This document shows, piece by piece, positions 23,167-31,603 of a DNA stretch of 64,000 nt (position 1 is the stretch's first letter; each line of letters begins with the position of its first letter). A program made the translations under genes and the position numbers. The notes beneath the pieces were generated by a model that saw nothing but the letters and a program-made list of their open reading frames with translations, did no database searches and had not been told where the DNA came from. The DNA lies in the NCBI RefSeq assembly GCF_001429295.1, contig NZ_LMJL01000008.1:205587-269586 (forward strand). The letters run 5' to 3'. Source of the DNA: Flavobacterium sp. Root935 (GTDB lineage Bacteria; Bacteroidota; Bacteroidia; Flavobacteriales; Flavobacteriaceae).

Positions 23167-26094
23167 TTAAAAATTGAGAATAAATTCGGTAATGTTTGTA
23201 TCTGATGGAAGCTGTAGTTTTTTTCTAATGCGATATCTGGTATCTTCCACACCTCTTACAGAAATTCCTAAAAGCGGTGCAATTTCCTTCGTATTGAAAT
23301 TCATTCGCAAATACGCACACAATCGCATATCGCGCGGCGTCAATTCAGGATAACTTGTTTTGAGTCTCTGCATAAAATTATCGTGCAGCTGATTGAAAAT
23401 TTCCTCAAACTCATTCCAATGTTTATCGCCCTGCAATTCATGATCGATCAATTTATTTATTTTGGTTAATAAACTGAAGTTGACATTAGGATCATTTTTC
23501 TTATCCATTTGTCCGATGAGTTCTTTTATAGAAAGTAGAATTTCATTTAAATGAATAAGATTGACAGTGTTTGAAGCTACTTTAGCATTTTTGAGATTAA
23601 TCGTTGTTTCAAGATTCTCCCGCATTATTACCATATTTTCTTGTTCTAATGCCAATTTTTGTTCATTAAGTTCTGCGCGGTTCTGCAGTAATTCTTTTTC
23701 CTGATTCAAAATCAATTGCTGGCGGTCACGTTCAGCAAGATTTTTTTGGTATTTGATAATCGTATAAATCAAAACACCAAAGAGAATTAAATATAAAATA
23801 TAAGCCCAAATCGTTCTGTACCAAGGCGGTAAAATTTCAAAGCGAAAGACAGCTTCTTCGCTTACAACATCATAAATATTTTTTGCCCTTACATGAAACA
23901 CATATTCATTTTCAGGTAAATTGGTATATTCCTTTTCGGTTTGAAGACTGTATTCCGACCATTTTGGTTCAAAACCTTCCAGCCAGTATTCATATTTTGT
24001 AGCATCGGCTTCATCATAAAAAAGGGAAGAAAAAGAAAAATGAACAGCATTATTGGAATACGATAAAACTCTTGAAATTTCTTTTTCCGCAGATTTCGTT
24101 TTATTCGGAAGCACATCGTAACGACTTGAAAACAGCAGACTGTCTTTTGGAAAAATACATTTAACTTCTGAAATTACAGCTTTGTATTTGGTTTGGTATT
24201 TCTTGTTTTTGACTGAATTGTAATGAATTAATCCATCTTGTGTTCCAAAAAAGACATCGCCCTTTGTTGTTGGCTGAATATTTTCGAAACCTGGAACATA
24301 TAAATATCTAAGTTTTCTAAACGGAAGTTCTTCAACATCAAAACTGCCATTTGCTTTTTTGGTCATTTTCCCAGTATTTTCTCCAGAAACGTACCAAATA
24401 TTATTCTGATTATCCTCTTTTAATAACCGAATATGATTTTCCATTCCCAGATATTTTTTAAATATTGCATCTGGAATCATTTTGTTTGAAGATGTATTTT
24501 GTTTGTAAACCCCTTTCGTAGTTCCAAAAAAGATCTGATTATCAATTTTAAAAGTATTCAAAAATAAACTCGACGGAAAACCATCTTCTTGATTATAAAA
24601 CTGCACATTAGAAACAGAGTCGAATGCGGTATTAAATTGAAGTTTAAAAATTCCTTTGTAACCGTGAGCAATCCAGAAATTGCCGTTCTTGTCCGTTTCA
24701 ATTATACGGCTGCTTTCCTGAAAACCTTTTATTTTATGCTGATACACCCAAGAATTATTTATTTTTTTTAGAAGATACAAACCGCTGTAACCACCTGCAA
24801 GCAGTAAATCTGGATGGTTTGGAACTAAAATCCCTTTCCAAGCGCCGTCTACTTTTGCTAGTATTTTTGCCGAATTACCAGACACTTCATATATTCCGTT
24901 TTTTTCAAAAGCCAAAAGAGAATTTCCAAAAACGCCAATATTCCAAACATTTTCAGACATGCCAGAAATATGCTGAAAGTTGGCATTTTCACGTTTTCCG
25001 TTTTTATAAGCTTCCCAATCGAGCGAGAATAAACCGTTATCTGTAGCGATGTATAACTTGTTTTGATAAATTTGACTGCAGTATATTTTGGTTTCTGAAT
25101 TTGATTTATCCAAAATCTTAGACAAAGGCGAAGAAATTTGAATCATCGAAATACCTTCTTTAAGCGTAACCCATAAATTTCCCTCCTTATCAGTTTTAAG
25201 ATTTGTTACATAATCATTTTGCAAACCTATTTGTTTGTTGATATGCTGAATCAAATTTCCTGAACCATCTATAACTATCAATCCTGTTTGGCGGGTTCCA
25301 ATTCCGAAATATCCATCTGAAAGCTGAATTCCAGTAGAGATTTGATTTTGCTTTAATAAATAATCAACTTCCGTTACAAAAGGTTTTATCTGATTATCAG
25401 AATAGATAAAAAGTCCATTCTTTTGTGTGCATAATAAAAGTTCTTTTTTTGTTTTAAAGATCTTTCTAATCTTCATGCCGGCAAATTTCTGAGCATTTGA
25501 AATTGCAATTAATGAGTCGTTTTTTAATTTCAATAATCCTCTTTCATTATCTAAAACATAAATCTCTTTATTGACTTCAAAAAAATCATCAAAACTAGAA
25601 TTTGATTTTAAAACCTTGATTTTATTATTCTTATAAATAAATATTCCTTCGTAAGAGAAAAAGATTACATTCCCATTTTGAATAGTAGTGTGAAGTACAT
25701 CGCCAAAATTTCGAGCTGAAACAGGAAGTAATTTAACCAGCGAAGTGTATCGATATTGGCCATTAGGCAATTGCGTTGTAAAACCATAGTCGCCTTGTGC
25801 TCCAACATAAATTTTATCGTTTTTATCGATTGCCAGCGAACGAACCATACTTCTGTTTTCAGGCTGTGTAACAATACTCCATCGTACACCGTCGAACTGC
25901 ATGATTCCAAAGTGGTTCGCAAAAAACATCATCCCTTTAGAATCTTGTACGACATCTCCGTTTTCGGAAGCTGCTTTATATGTTTTCGGATTATAATTGG
26001 TTATAAAAGGAACACCAATCTTTTTAATCTGGGCTTCGATTGAAGAAACGAGTAATAGTGATAGAACTAAAATTCTAATTATAAATTTCGTCAT
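23167..26094 (-). CDS. membrane sensor-regulator: beta-propeller, Y_Y_Y domain, LuxR-type HTH
   Basis: A 975-residue one-component sensor from the ATG at 26094, which opens with a normal signal peptide (MTKFIIRILVLSLLLVSSIEAQ); the longer frame from 26139 adds 15 residues without support. Order: periplasmic beta-propeller repeats (about 25-665); Y_Y_Y-type sandwich (about 690-755, ...YWLEGFEPKWSEYSLQTEKEYTNLPENEYVFHVRAKN); one membrane span (about 765-785); coiled coil (about 790-850); and C-terminal LuxR-type HTH (about 910-975, LTPRDMRLCAYLRMNFNTKEIAPLLGISVRGVEDTRYRIRKKL). It lacks kinase and receiver domains, so the ligand signal would pass directly to DNA. Adjacent to the GH16 gene, it probably regulates that hydrolase group. 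Confidence 0.85.
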   Translation of the reverse strand: MTKFIIRILVLSLLLVSSIEAQIKKIGVPFITNYNPKTYKAASENGDVVQDSKGMMFFANHFGIMQFDGVRWSIVTQPENRSMVRSLAIDKNDKIYVGAQGDYGFTTQLPNGQYRYTSLVKLLPVSARNFGDVLHTTIQNGNVIFFSYEGIFIYKNNKIKVLKSNSSFDDFFEVNKEIYVLDNERGLLKLKNDSLIAISNAQKFAGMKIRKIFKTKKELLLCTQKNGLFIYSDNQIKPFVTEVDYLLKQNQISTGIQLSDGYFGIGTRQTGLIVIDGSGNLIQHINKQIGLQNDYVTNLKTDKEGNLWVTLKEGISMIQISSPLSKILDKSNSETKIYCSQIYQNKLYIATDNGLFSLDWEAYKNGKRENANFQHISGMSENVWNIGVFGNSLLAFEKNGIYEVSGNSAKILAKVDGAWKGILVPNHPDLLLAGGYSGLYLLKKINNSWVYQHKIKGFQESSRIIETDKNGNFWIAHGYKGIFKLQFNTAFDSVSNVQFYNQEDGFPSSLFLNTFKIDNQIFFGTTKGVYKQNTSSNKMIPDAIFKKYLGMENHIRLLKEDNQNNIWYVSGENTGKMTKKANGSFDVEELPFRKLRYLYVPGFENIQPTTKGDVFFGTQDGLIHYNSVKNKKYQTKYKAVISEVKCIFPKDSLLFSSRYDVLPNKTKSAEKEISRVLSYSNNAVHFSFSSLFYDEADATKYEYWLEGFEPKWSEYSLQTEKEYTNLPENEYVFHVRAKNIYDVVSEEAVFRFEILPPWYRTIWAYILYLILFGVLIYTIIKYQKNLAERDRQQLILNQEKELLQNRAELNEQKLALEQENMVIMRENLETTINLKNAKVASNTVNLIHLNEILLSIKELIGQMDKKNDPNVNFSLLTKINKLIDHELQGDKHWNEFEEIFNQLHDNFMQRLKTSYPELTPRDMRLCAYLRMNFNTKEIAPLLGISVRGVEDTRYRIRKKLQLPSDTNITEFILNF

Positions 26095-26255
26095 TTTGTC
26101 TGTCTGTAGGTTAATTGCATGTGACTTTTGGGAAATCACATTCTAAAGAATGACTCTTTGGGAAAAGTCTTTTTCTAGCTAAATCATCCGATTTTTCTAA
26201 TGAAGCATTACAAATTCACCATAAAAAACGCATTAAAAAAACGAATGTACAAACT

Positions 26256-26299
26256 CAAATATATGAAATTTAATTTTAATGTAACAAATTACATTTGTT
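26256..26299 (-). promoter_or_regulatory. promoter and dyad of the sensor gene
   Basis: On the minus strand TATATTTG (26263-26256) fits TAnnTTTG, with a TTG (26287-26285) 21 bases upstream, a good flavobacterial promoter with a leader of about 150 bases. The -33 region is overlapped by a perfect dyad AACAAAT-TAC-ATTTGTT (26283-26299), a possible operator. It lies within the 322-base gap 26140-26461. Confidence 0.55.
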
Positions 26300-26368
26300 T
26301 TTAAGAATATGGAAATTAGAAAAAATCTAAATTTGAATTAGATTTAAGATTATACTTGACGTTTCCTC

Positions 26369-26458
26369 CGACTTCGCTCAGGATAACATCTAAAACCTAT
26401 TTACTGTCAGGCTGAGCGAAGTCGAAGTCCTCAGAACCTGAAACCTGAAACCTGAAAC
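26369..26458. repeat. inverted repeat plus CCTGAAA tandem
   Basis: CGACTTCGCTCAG at 26369-26381 is exactly inverted at 26412-26424. Just after it, CCTGAAA occurs three times in tandem (26437-26457). The remainder of the gap holds the sensor promoter and no gene. Confidence 0.7.
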
Positions 26459-26461
26459 AAA

Positions 26462-27100
26462 TCAAACTCCAAGAATATCACTCAGTTCCTCATAAGTATA
26501 AAAAAGCATTGCACCTTCTTCTTCCAAATCTGAGTTGTTATAACCATTGGCAAGTCCAAATACTCTAAATCCGCCATCTATTCCAGCTTTCACTCCTGCT
26601 TTACTGTCTTCCAGAACTATACAGTCACTTACCTCAAAACCCATTTCATTTGCGGCATACAAAAATATTCCAGGATCTGGTTTCCAGCTGTTAATTTGAT
26701 AGGAACTGTAAATCTTATTTTCAAACTTATCCAATAAACCAGATGCCTCAAGATTTAATCTGATTTTTTCAACAGGTCCGCTTGACGCCACACAATAGGC
26801 AATATTCAATTTTTCTATAAATGACACTACGCCTTCCATGGGCTTTACTTGTGTTTTAAAAGCTTTGAAACTTTTTTCGCGATATTCTGCTTCAAAAGAT
26901 TCCGGCAGTTTTGCTCCGATAGCATCTTCGATATGAAGAAAACAATCTTTTAAATTTCGACCGTTAAAATTTCGGTATGCATCTTCAATTTCCATTTCAA
27001 AACCATACTCAGCTGCCATTTCAAGCAGTATCCCATTCCCAATTTTTTCTGTATCTACCAAAACTCCATCGCAGTCGAAAATAATACACTTCACATCCAT
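26462..27100 (-). CDS. HAD-superfamily sugar phosphatase / phosphoglucomutase-like protein
   Basis: A 212-residue HAD subfamily IA hydrolase. Seen: motif I FDCDGVLVDT with the nucleophile D9 and D11; helical cap (about 15-85); motif II around VASSGP; lysine in WKPDPGIFLYAA; and motif IV in CIVLEDSKAGVKAG. The pattern is closest to the beta-phosphoglucomutase or sugar phosphatase (YfbT/YniC-type) group, acting on small phosphorylated sugars in the cytoplasm. It is on the minus strand after the Nudix gene (90-base gap), with no clear pathway link. Confidence 0.85.
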   Translation of the reverse strand: MDVKCIIFDCDGVLVDTEKIGNGILLEMAAEYGFEMEIEDAYRNFNGRNLKDCFLHIEDAIGAKLPESFEAEYREKSFKAFKTQVKPMEGVVSFIEKLNIAYCVASSGPVEKIRLNLEASGLLDKFENKIYSSYQINSWKPDPGIFLYAANEMGFEVSDCIVLEDSKAGVKAGIDGGFRVFGLANGYNNSDLEEEGAMLFYTYEELSDILGV

Positions 27101-27189
27101 ATTCTTATTTCATTTTAATTAATCTGATAAATGATTCAGATGATAAGAATGTAAATTACAAAAATTATCTCATTAAGAAAACAAAGAAA

Positions 27190-27654
27190 TTAAAGTGAAG
27201 CCGAAATTTTAGAAATCATTTGAACGATAAAATCGGCTTGAGCAGGATTTATTTTTTTTAAGGCATCGTGCGTTTGAAACCACTCTCCTCTGTCGACTTC
27301 AGGGAAATTTGCTAGTTTTCCAGATTTTGGAGGCCATTCCATTTCAAAATCATTGCTTTTTAGCAGCGTTTCATCAAATTCAAATTCAACCGCCCAAGCA
27401 TGAACAACTTTACCAGATTTCAATTTTACATATTCTAGTTTTATGAAATCGCCATCGACCTCGAAACCCGTTTCTTCTTTAAATTCACGAATTGCAGCAT
27501 CAAGCGGATCTTCGTCATCTGTAAACTCTCCTTTGGGAATCGACCAAGATTCTAAATCTTTGTTTTTCCAAAATGGTCCGCCTGGATGAACTAGAAAGAA
27601 GAATACTGTTTTATCAATGAATTTATAGGCTAATATGCCGGCGCTTTGTTTCAT
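27190..27654 (-). CDS. Nudix hydrolase
   Basis: A 154-residue protein with a complete Nudix box near residues 42-64 (GEFTDDEDPLDAAIREFKEETGF, matching Gx5Ex7REUxEExGU). Seen ahead of it is SAGILAYKF...FFFLVHPGGPFWKNKDLESWSIPKGE, typical for the ADP-ribose or dinucleoside polyphosphate pyrophosphatase branch (MutT/Ap4A-like). It would hydrolyse a nucleoside diphosphate linked to another group; the substrate cannot be assigned. It may share a transcript with the HAD gene. Confidence 0.9.
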   Translation of the reverse strand: MKQSAGILAYKFIDKTVFFFLVHPGGPFWKNKDLESWSIPKGEFTDDEDPLDAAIREFKEETGFEVDGDFIKLEYVKLKSGKVVHAWAVEFEFDETLLKSNDFEMEWPPKSGKLANFPEVDRGEWFQTHDALKKINPAQADFIVQMISKISASL

Positions 27655-27809
27655 TTTATCTTTATTTTAATATTTAAAGATAAGTTTAAATTATTAACTT
27701 TCTTGCGACTTACTCTCACTATCAATAATTTGTACATATTTACTCCAATAGTGTATTTCTGTTTGCTTTTTGATTTGTATTTTTATGAAATAAAAAAGCA
27801 GCATACAAA

Positions 27810-28979
27810 ATGAAAAAATATCTTTTACTTACCGCAATTCTGGCAGCGAACTGTACAGTTCAATCTCAAAACAAAACAATTACAATTATCAATAATTTGC
27901 CTGTAAACCGAGAATTTGAAACAGTTGAATTAACTAAAAAAACGCTGGGATTAAAAGCAGATGCTAAACTTGAAAATTATGCTGTAAAAGAAATTAGCAG
28001 CAATTCATTTCTAGAAACCCAGACTGTAGACAATGACGGCGACGGAATTATGGATGTTCTTTTGTTTCAGCCCAAAATAAAAGCTTCTTCAAAGCAAGAT
28101 TTTGAGATTTTAGTCGGTACAAATCCTTCTGCGTCCAAAGTCGTTAGCTGTTATTCACGATTTGTTCCAGAAAGAACAGATGATTACGCTTGGGAAAACA
28201 ACAAAGTCGCTTTTAGAACTTACGGTCCTGTGGCTCAAAAAATGGTGGAAGAAAATATTCCAGGCGGAACATTAACCAGCGGAATCGATGCCTGGCTAAA
28301 AAGAGTAGAATATCCAATTATTAATAAATGGTATGAAAAAACCACAAACGGAACTGGAACGTATCATAAAGATACTGGAGAAGGTCTAGATAATTTTCAG
28401 GTTGGTCCCAGCCGAGGTATTGGCGGAATTGCTGTAAATGTGGATGGTAAATATTATTTTTCTAAAAATTTCATCAGTTGGAAAACTATTACAAATGGTC
28501 CGATTCGAACGAGCTTTGTTTTAACCTATGCTGATTGGGATGCGAAAGGCAATAGAATAACCGAATCTAAATTGATCAGTTTGGATTATGGAAGCCAGCT
28601 TTCTCGCTTCGAAATCAATGTTACTGGAACTAAAACTATTGCTGCTGGTTTGACACTTCATGATAAAAAAGGAACTACAGGAACAAACTTAGAAAAAGGC
28701 TGGCTGAGTTACTGGGAGCCTATTGATGATTCTGAAATTGGAATGGGTTTAGTAGCGCCAAAAGGTTCTTTAATTAGCTTTGATAATCATGTTACCGATG
28801 AAAAAGATTTAAGCAATCTTTATGGAAATATCTCTGTAAAAAATAATAAAGCAATTTATTATGCTGGTTTTGGATGGAAAAAAGGAAGTCCGTTTCAAAC
28901 TAAACAAGAATGGGAAACTTATTTGAGTGCTTTTGCTGAGAAGATTAATAATCCTTTGATGGTGAAGGTTAAAAAATAG
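27810..28979 (+). CDS. secreted DUF4861 protein
   Basis: A 389-residue protein with a signal peptide (about 1-19, TVQS-QN). The region 20-385 fits the DUF4861 family, with NNLPVNREFETVEL, VDNDGDGIMDVLLFQP, AWENNKVAFRTYGP, VKRVEYPIINKWYEK-like and FGWKKGSPFQTKQEWETYL near the end. DUF4861 proteins are usually found in loci for uronate-rich polysaccharides such as pectin, but their reaction is unknown to me. It is divergent from the Nudix gene and convergent with the LacI-type gene, so it likely belongs to the uronate locus that follows. Confidence 0.8.
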   Translation: MKKYLLLTAILAANCTVQSQNKTITIINNLPVNREFETVELTKKTLGLKADAKLENYAVKEISSNSFLETQTVDNDGDGIMDVLLFQPKIKASSKQDFEILVGTNPSASKVVSCYSRFVPERTDDYAWENNKVAFRTYGPVAQKMVEENIPGGTLTSGIDAWLKRVEYPIINKWYEKTTNGTGTYHKDTGEGLDNFQVGPSRGIGGIAVNVDGKYYFSKNFISWKTITNGPIRTSFVLTYADWDAKGNRITESKLISLDYGSQLSRFEINVTGTKTIAAGLTLHDKKGTTGTNLEKGWLSYWEPIDDSEIGMGLVAPKGSLISFDNHVTDEKDLSNLYGNISVKNNKAIYYAGFGWKKGSPFQTKQEWETYLSAFAEKINNPLMVKVKK

Positions 28980-29000
28980 ATTTTATTCTCATTTTTGTCA

Positions 29001-29092
29001 TTTCGACGGAGGAGAAATCTCCGTAAGAAGCTCCCCAAAGAAAGTCACCAAACTTTGTAGAGTCGCTTGTGAAGATTTCTCCTCCGTCGAAA
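29001..29092. repeat. perfect 20-bp inverted repeat
   Basis: TTTCGACGGAGGAGAAATCT at 29001-29020 is exactly inverted at 29073-29092. The arms extend imperfectly outward with TTTTGTCA / TAACAAAA. It lies between the convergent DUF4861 and LacI-type genes and may work as a two-way transcription barrier. Confidence 0.8.
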
Positions 29093-29122
29093 TAACAAAA
29101 TAGCGTATCACGCGTATTTAAA

Positions 29123-30145
29123 TCATTTCCTAACAGGAAAATAATTCTCTTTCAAAATAATTTCTAACGGAATATAATGTGTACGTTCAACATCTTCCTG
29201 AAGAACTAGTTTTTTATACAAATAATTAATCCCCATATAACCTTGGTCTTCTGGTCTTTGATTGATTAAAAAATCGATTATTCCTTTGTTTAAATATTCG
29301 ATATTTTCTTTCAACAAATCAAAACCAATAATACGGACACCTTTTATATTATTTTTTTCTAAAAATCCAGCGACAATATACGCTCTGGAATTTGGCACAA
29401 AAATGCTGCTTACGCCAGAGAACATTTCCAAATTCAACTGATCTATTTTGGAATCTTTTAAGGTGACTTCTGAAAATTTAAAATTCGTCAGTTCGTTATG
29501 ATCTTTAAAATAAGAATAAAAGCCATCGATACGCTGTAAGTATACCGAAGTACTTTCAATTTCTCTCGTAATTTTAAAAATCAAAACTTGTCTCTCATTT
29601 TTTACTGCAAAACTGATTAATCTTCCCGCTAAATAACCGCTTTGAAAAGCATCTTGCCCTACGTACGCATGTTCATTTCCTTCAGAAATATTAGAATCAA
29701 TCATTACAACTGGAATATTTTTCCTTTGATATTCTTTTAAAAACTGAACAGAATCTTCATAAAATATAGGGGCAAATAATAAACCGTCACAATCAAACTG
29801 CATAACTTTTTGAACAGTTTCTTGAAATGAGATCAGATTGTAATCGTAGAAAAAATAATCCAACACAATTCCAAATTTGCTAAACTCTAAAGCCGCTTTT
29901 TCAATTCCCTCAACCTGACTTTTCCAATACTCCAAGGTTTCAGACTTTGGAAGAAAAACTGCAAAATGAAATTTTTTATTTAACGCCAGGTTACTTGCCA
30001 GTATATTTCGCTTATAACCAAATTCTTCAATTATAACATTAACCTTATCCACAGTTTCCTGCGCGACTTGTCCGCGCTTGTGTATAATTCTGTCGACTGT
30101 TCCCGGCGAAACATTCGCTAATTCCGCAATTTTCTTAATTGTTAT
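29123..30145 (-). CDS. LacI-family transcriptional regulator with no canonical start codon
   Basis: The ligand-binding part (periplasmic-binding-protein fold, FHFAVFLPKSETLEYW..., ending in IPLEIILKENY) is obvious. A GTG at 30052 would start the protein inside the DNA-binding domain. Reading upstream in the same frame gives a complete LacI HTH: TIKKIAELANVSPGTVDRIIHKRGQV (30142-30065). The frame is open back to about 30200, but there is no ATG, GTG or TTG. I set the 5' end at an ATA (30145); ATC (30154, 30148) or ATT (30139) are equally possible. The codon where relatives have ATG before AAA-AGA is TTA (30163-30161). Either a rare start codon is used or the start has been lost. It probably represses the operon starting at 30357. 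Confidence 0.85.
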   Translation of the reverse strand: MTIKKIAELANVSPGTVDRIIHKRGQVAQETVDKVNVIIEEFGYKRNILASNLALNKKFHFAVFLPKSETLEYWKSQVEGIEKAALEFSKFGIVLDYFFYDYNLISFQETVQKVMQFDCDGLLFAPIFYEDSVQFLKEYQRKNIPVVMIDSNISEGNEHAYVGQDAFQSGYLAGRLISFAVKNERQVLIFKITREIESTSVYLQRIDGFYSYFKDHNELTNFKFSEVTLKDSKIDQLNLEMFSGVSSIFVPNSRAYIVAGFLEKNNIKGVRIIGFDLLKENIEYLNKGIIDFLINQRPEDQGYMGINYLYKKLVLQEDVERTHYIPLEIILKENYFPVRK

Positions 30146-30216
30146 GATATTGATTCTTTTTAAGTTAAAAAAATAAAAGCAGTGCAGTAAATTTAATTTA
30201 TTTTATTAAAAATAAG

Positions 30217-30246
30217 TTGTTTTACACTTCATTTTACATACATTTG
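30217..30246 (+). promoter_or_regulatory. promoter of the uronate catabolic operon
   Basis: TTG at 30217-30219 and TACATTTG at 30239-30246 (fits TAnnTTTG) with a 19-base gap, a close match to the flavobacterial consensus. It gives a leader of about 105 bases to the start at 30357. Confidence 0.65.
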
Positions 30247-30254
30247 TAAAATAC

Positions 30255-30268
30255 CGTGTACGCACACG
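30255..30268. promoter_or_regulatory. candidate LacI-type operator
   Basis: CGTGT-ACGC-ACACG is a dyad with perfect 5-base arms, 8 bases downstream of the -7 element, where a repressor would cover the start of transcription. It sits between the LacI-type gene and the operon it faces. Its form resembles known LacI operators with a central CG step. Confidence 0.55.
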
Positions 30269-30356
30269 CAAATATACACATAACATTAAAAAAACAATTC
30301 TTTTTTCTGTTAATCAACTAAAATAGACGATTAAAAACTAAATAATTTCTAACCAA

Positions 30357-30806
30357 ATGATAGTAGATTCACTACACAACGCAACAAAATATTACGGTCT
30401 GCATCCCAATTTTAAAAAAGCATTCGATTATGTAAATCAAAATGATATTGACAATTTGGAAGAGGGGGCTTTTGAAATTGGCGAAGGTTTAAAACTAATT
30501 GTAATTGTCGGACAAGGAAATACGAAAGAAGAAGCCGTTAAAGGTTTTGAATGCCACGACAAAAACATAGACATTCAGATTTCAATAAAAGGACCAGAAA
30601 CTTTTGCTTGGAAACCCAGAGAAAAATGCGTAAACCCAAATGGCGATTACAGCGACGAAAGAGATGTTCGATTTTTTCATGATGCCCCAGACACTTTCTT
30701 TCAATTGCAGGAAAAACAATTTGCCATATTATTTCCTGAAGATGTACACACCGCAATGATTGGAGAAGGTGAATTGAAAAAAATTGTAATTAAAGTAAAA
30801 ATATAA
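30357..30806 (+). CDS. YhcH/YjgK/YiaL-family cupin protein
   Basis: A 149-residue single-domain protein of the YhcH/YjgK/YiaL family (DUF386, related to EbgC). Seen: MIVDSLHNATKYYGLHPNFKKAFDYV at the start; ECHDKNIDIQISIKGPETFAW, with the family histidine and glutamate that bind metal; and FAILFPEDVHTAMIGEGELKKIVIKV near the end. Members are linked to sugar acid and sialic acid catabolism, possibly as anomerases or isomerases; the exact reaction is unsettled. First gene of the operon; the next gene starts 3 bases after its stop. Confidence 0.9.
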   Translation: MIVDSLHNATKYYGLHPNFKKAFDYVNQNDIDNLEEGAFEIGEGLKLIVIVGQGNTKEEAVKGFECHDKNIDIQISIKGPETFAWKPREKCVNPNGDYSDERDVRFFHDAPDTFFQLQEKQFAILFPEDVHTAMIGEGELKKIVIKVKI

Positions 30807-30809
30807 GCC

Positions 30810-31472
30810 ATGAGTACTATTCAGAATTCTATTGATGTGATTCTAAAACAAGGAATGCTTCCTTTATATTTTAATGCTGACGAAAATAAAAGTATTGCTG
30901 TTTTAAAAACACTTTACAACGTGGGAGTTAGAGCCGTGGAATATACCAGCAGAGGCCCTGAAGCTCTTTCTAATTTTAAGAAATTAATTGAAATTAGAAA
31001 CGCCGAAATGCCTGGAATGCTTTTAGGAATTGGTACTATTAAAAACTTAGAACAGGCAGAAACTTATTTCTTGGCTGGAGCTGATTTTTTTATAAGTCCG
31101 GGTTTTGTTCCTGAAGTAGCTTCATTTTTAATTGGTAAAGAGGTTTTATACGCGCCTGGCTGCATGACTCCAACTGAAATTATTGCTGCTGAAAATGCCG
31201 GAGTTCAATTCATCAAACTTTTCCCTGGAAATATTTTAGGGCCAGACTTTATGAGTGCTATCAAAGATGTTTTTCCAAACTTAATTTTTATGCCGACTGG
31301 AGGCGTTGACACTACTCGTCAAAGTATTGAAACTTGGTTTAATGCTGGTGTTTCTGCTGTGGGAATGGGAAGTAAATTAATCAGTAAAAATGTTATGGAA
31401 TACGAAGCTTACGATACAATCGAAAATGAGACTAAAAGAGTATTAGAACTGATTGGAGCAATAAGAGGTTAA
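30810..31472 (+). CDS. eda: KDPG/KHG aldolase
   Basis: A 220-residue class I aldolase that splits 2-keto-3-deoxy-6-phosphogluconate into pyruvate and glyceraldehyde 3-phosphate (and can act on 4-hydroxy-2-oxoglutarate). Seen: Schiff-base lysine K136 in QFIKLFPG, the acid/base glutamate E44 in AVEYTSRG, and phosphate-binding FMPTGGVD and VGMGSKL. The length is normal. It completes the uronate route that runs through the SDR and UxuA encoded next. Confidence 0.93.
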   Translation: MSTIQNSIDVILKQGMLPLYFNADENKSIAVLKTLYNVGVRAVEYTSRGPEALSNFKKLIEIRNAEMPGMLLGIGTIKNLEQAETYFLAGADFFISPGFVPEVASFLIGKEVLYAPGCMTPTEIIAAENAGVQFIKLFPGNILGPDFMSAIKDVFPNLIFMPTGGVDTTRQSIETWFNAGVSAVGMGSKLISKNVMEYEAYDTIENETKRVLELIGAIRG

Positions 31473-31578
31473 ATTTAAAATTCCAATTTTTGAAATACCA
31501 AATTCCAATTAAGAACTTAAAAATTAAACTAAATATTTATCATACTTTATCTTTCAAATTGAAATTTGGAATTTAAAC
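31471..31578. repeat. imperfect inverted repeat of AATTCCAA words
   Basis: TTTAAAATTCCAATTTTTGAAA-type words (31474-31519) are approximately inverted at 31550-31578 (TTTCAAATTGAAATTTGGAATTTAAAC). It occupies the gap between eda and the SDR gene, and thus sits inside a probable operon. Confidence 0.5.
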
Positions 31579-31603
31579 TATTGATTTTTTAAATAACTAA
31601 ATA

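Noticed and set aside
30052..30052. GTG as the true start of the LacI-type regulator
   Set aside because: It would cut off a complete and well-formed helix-turn-helix that reads in frame just upstream.
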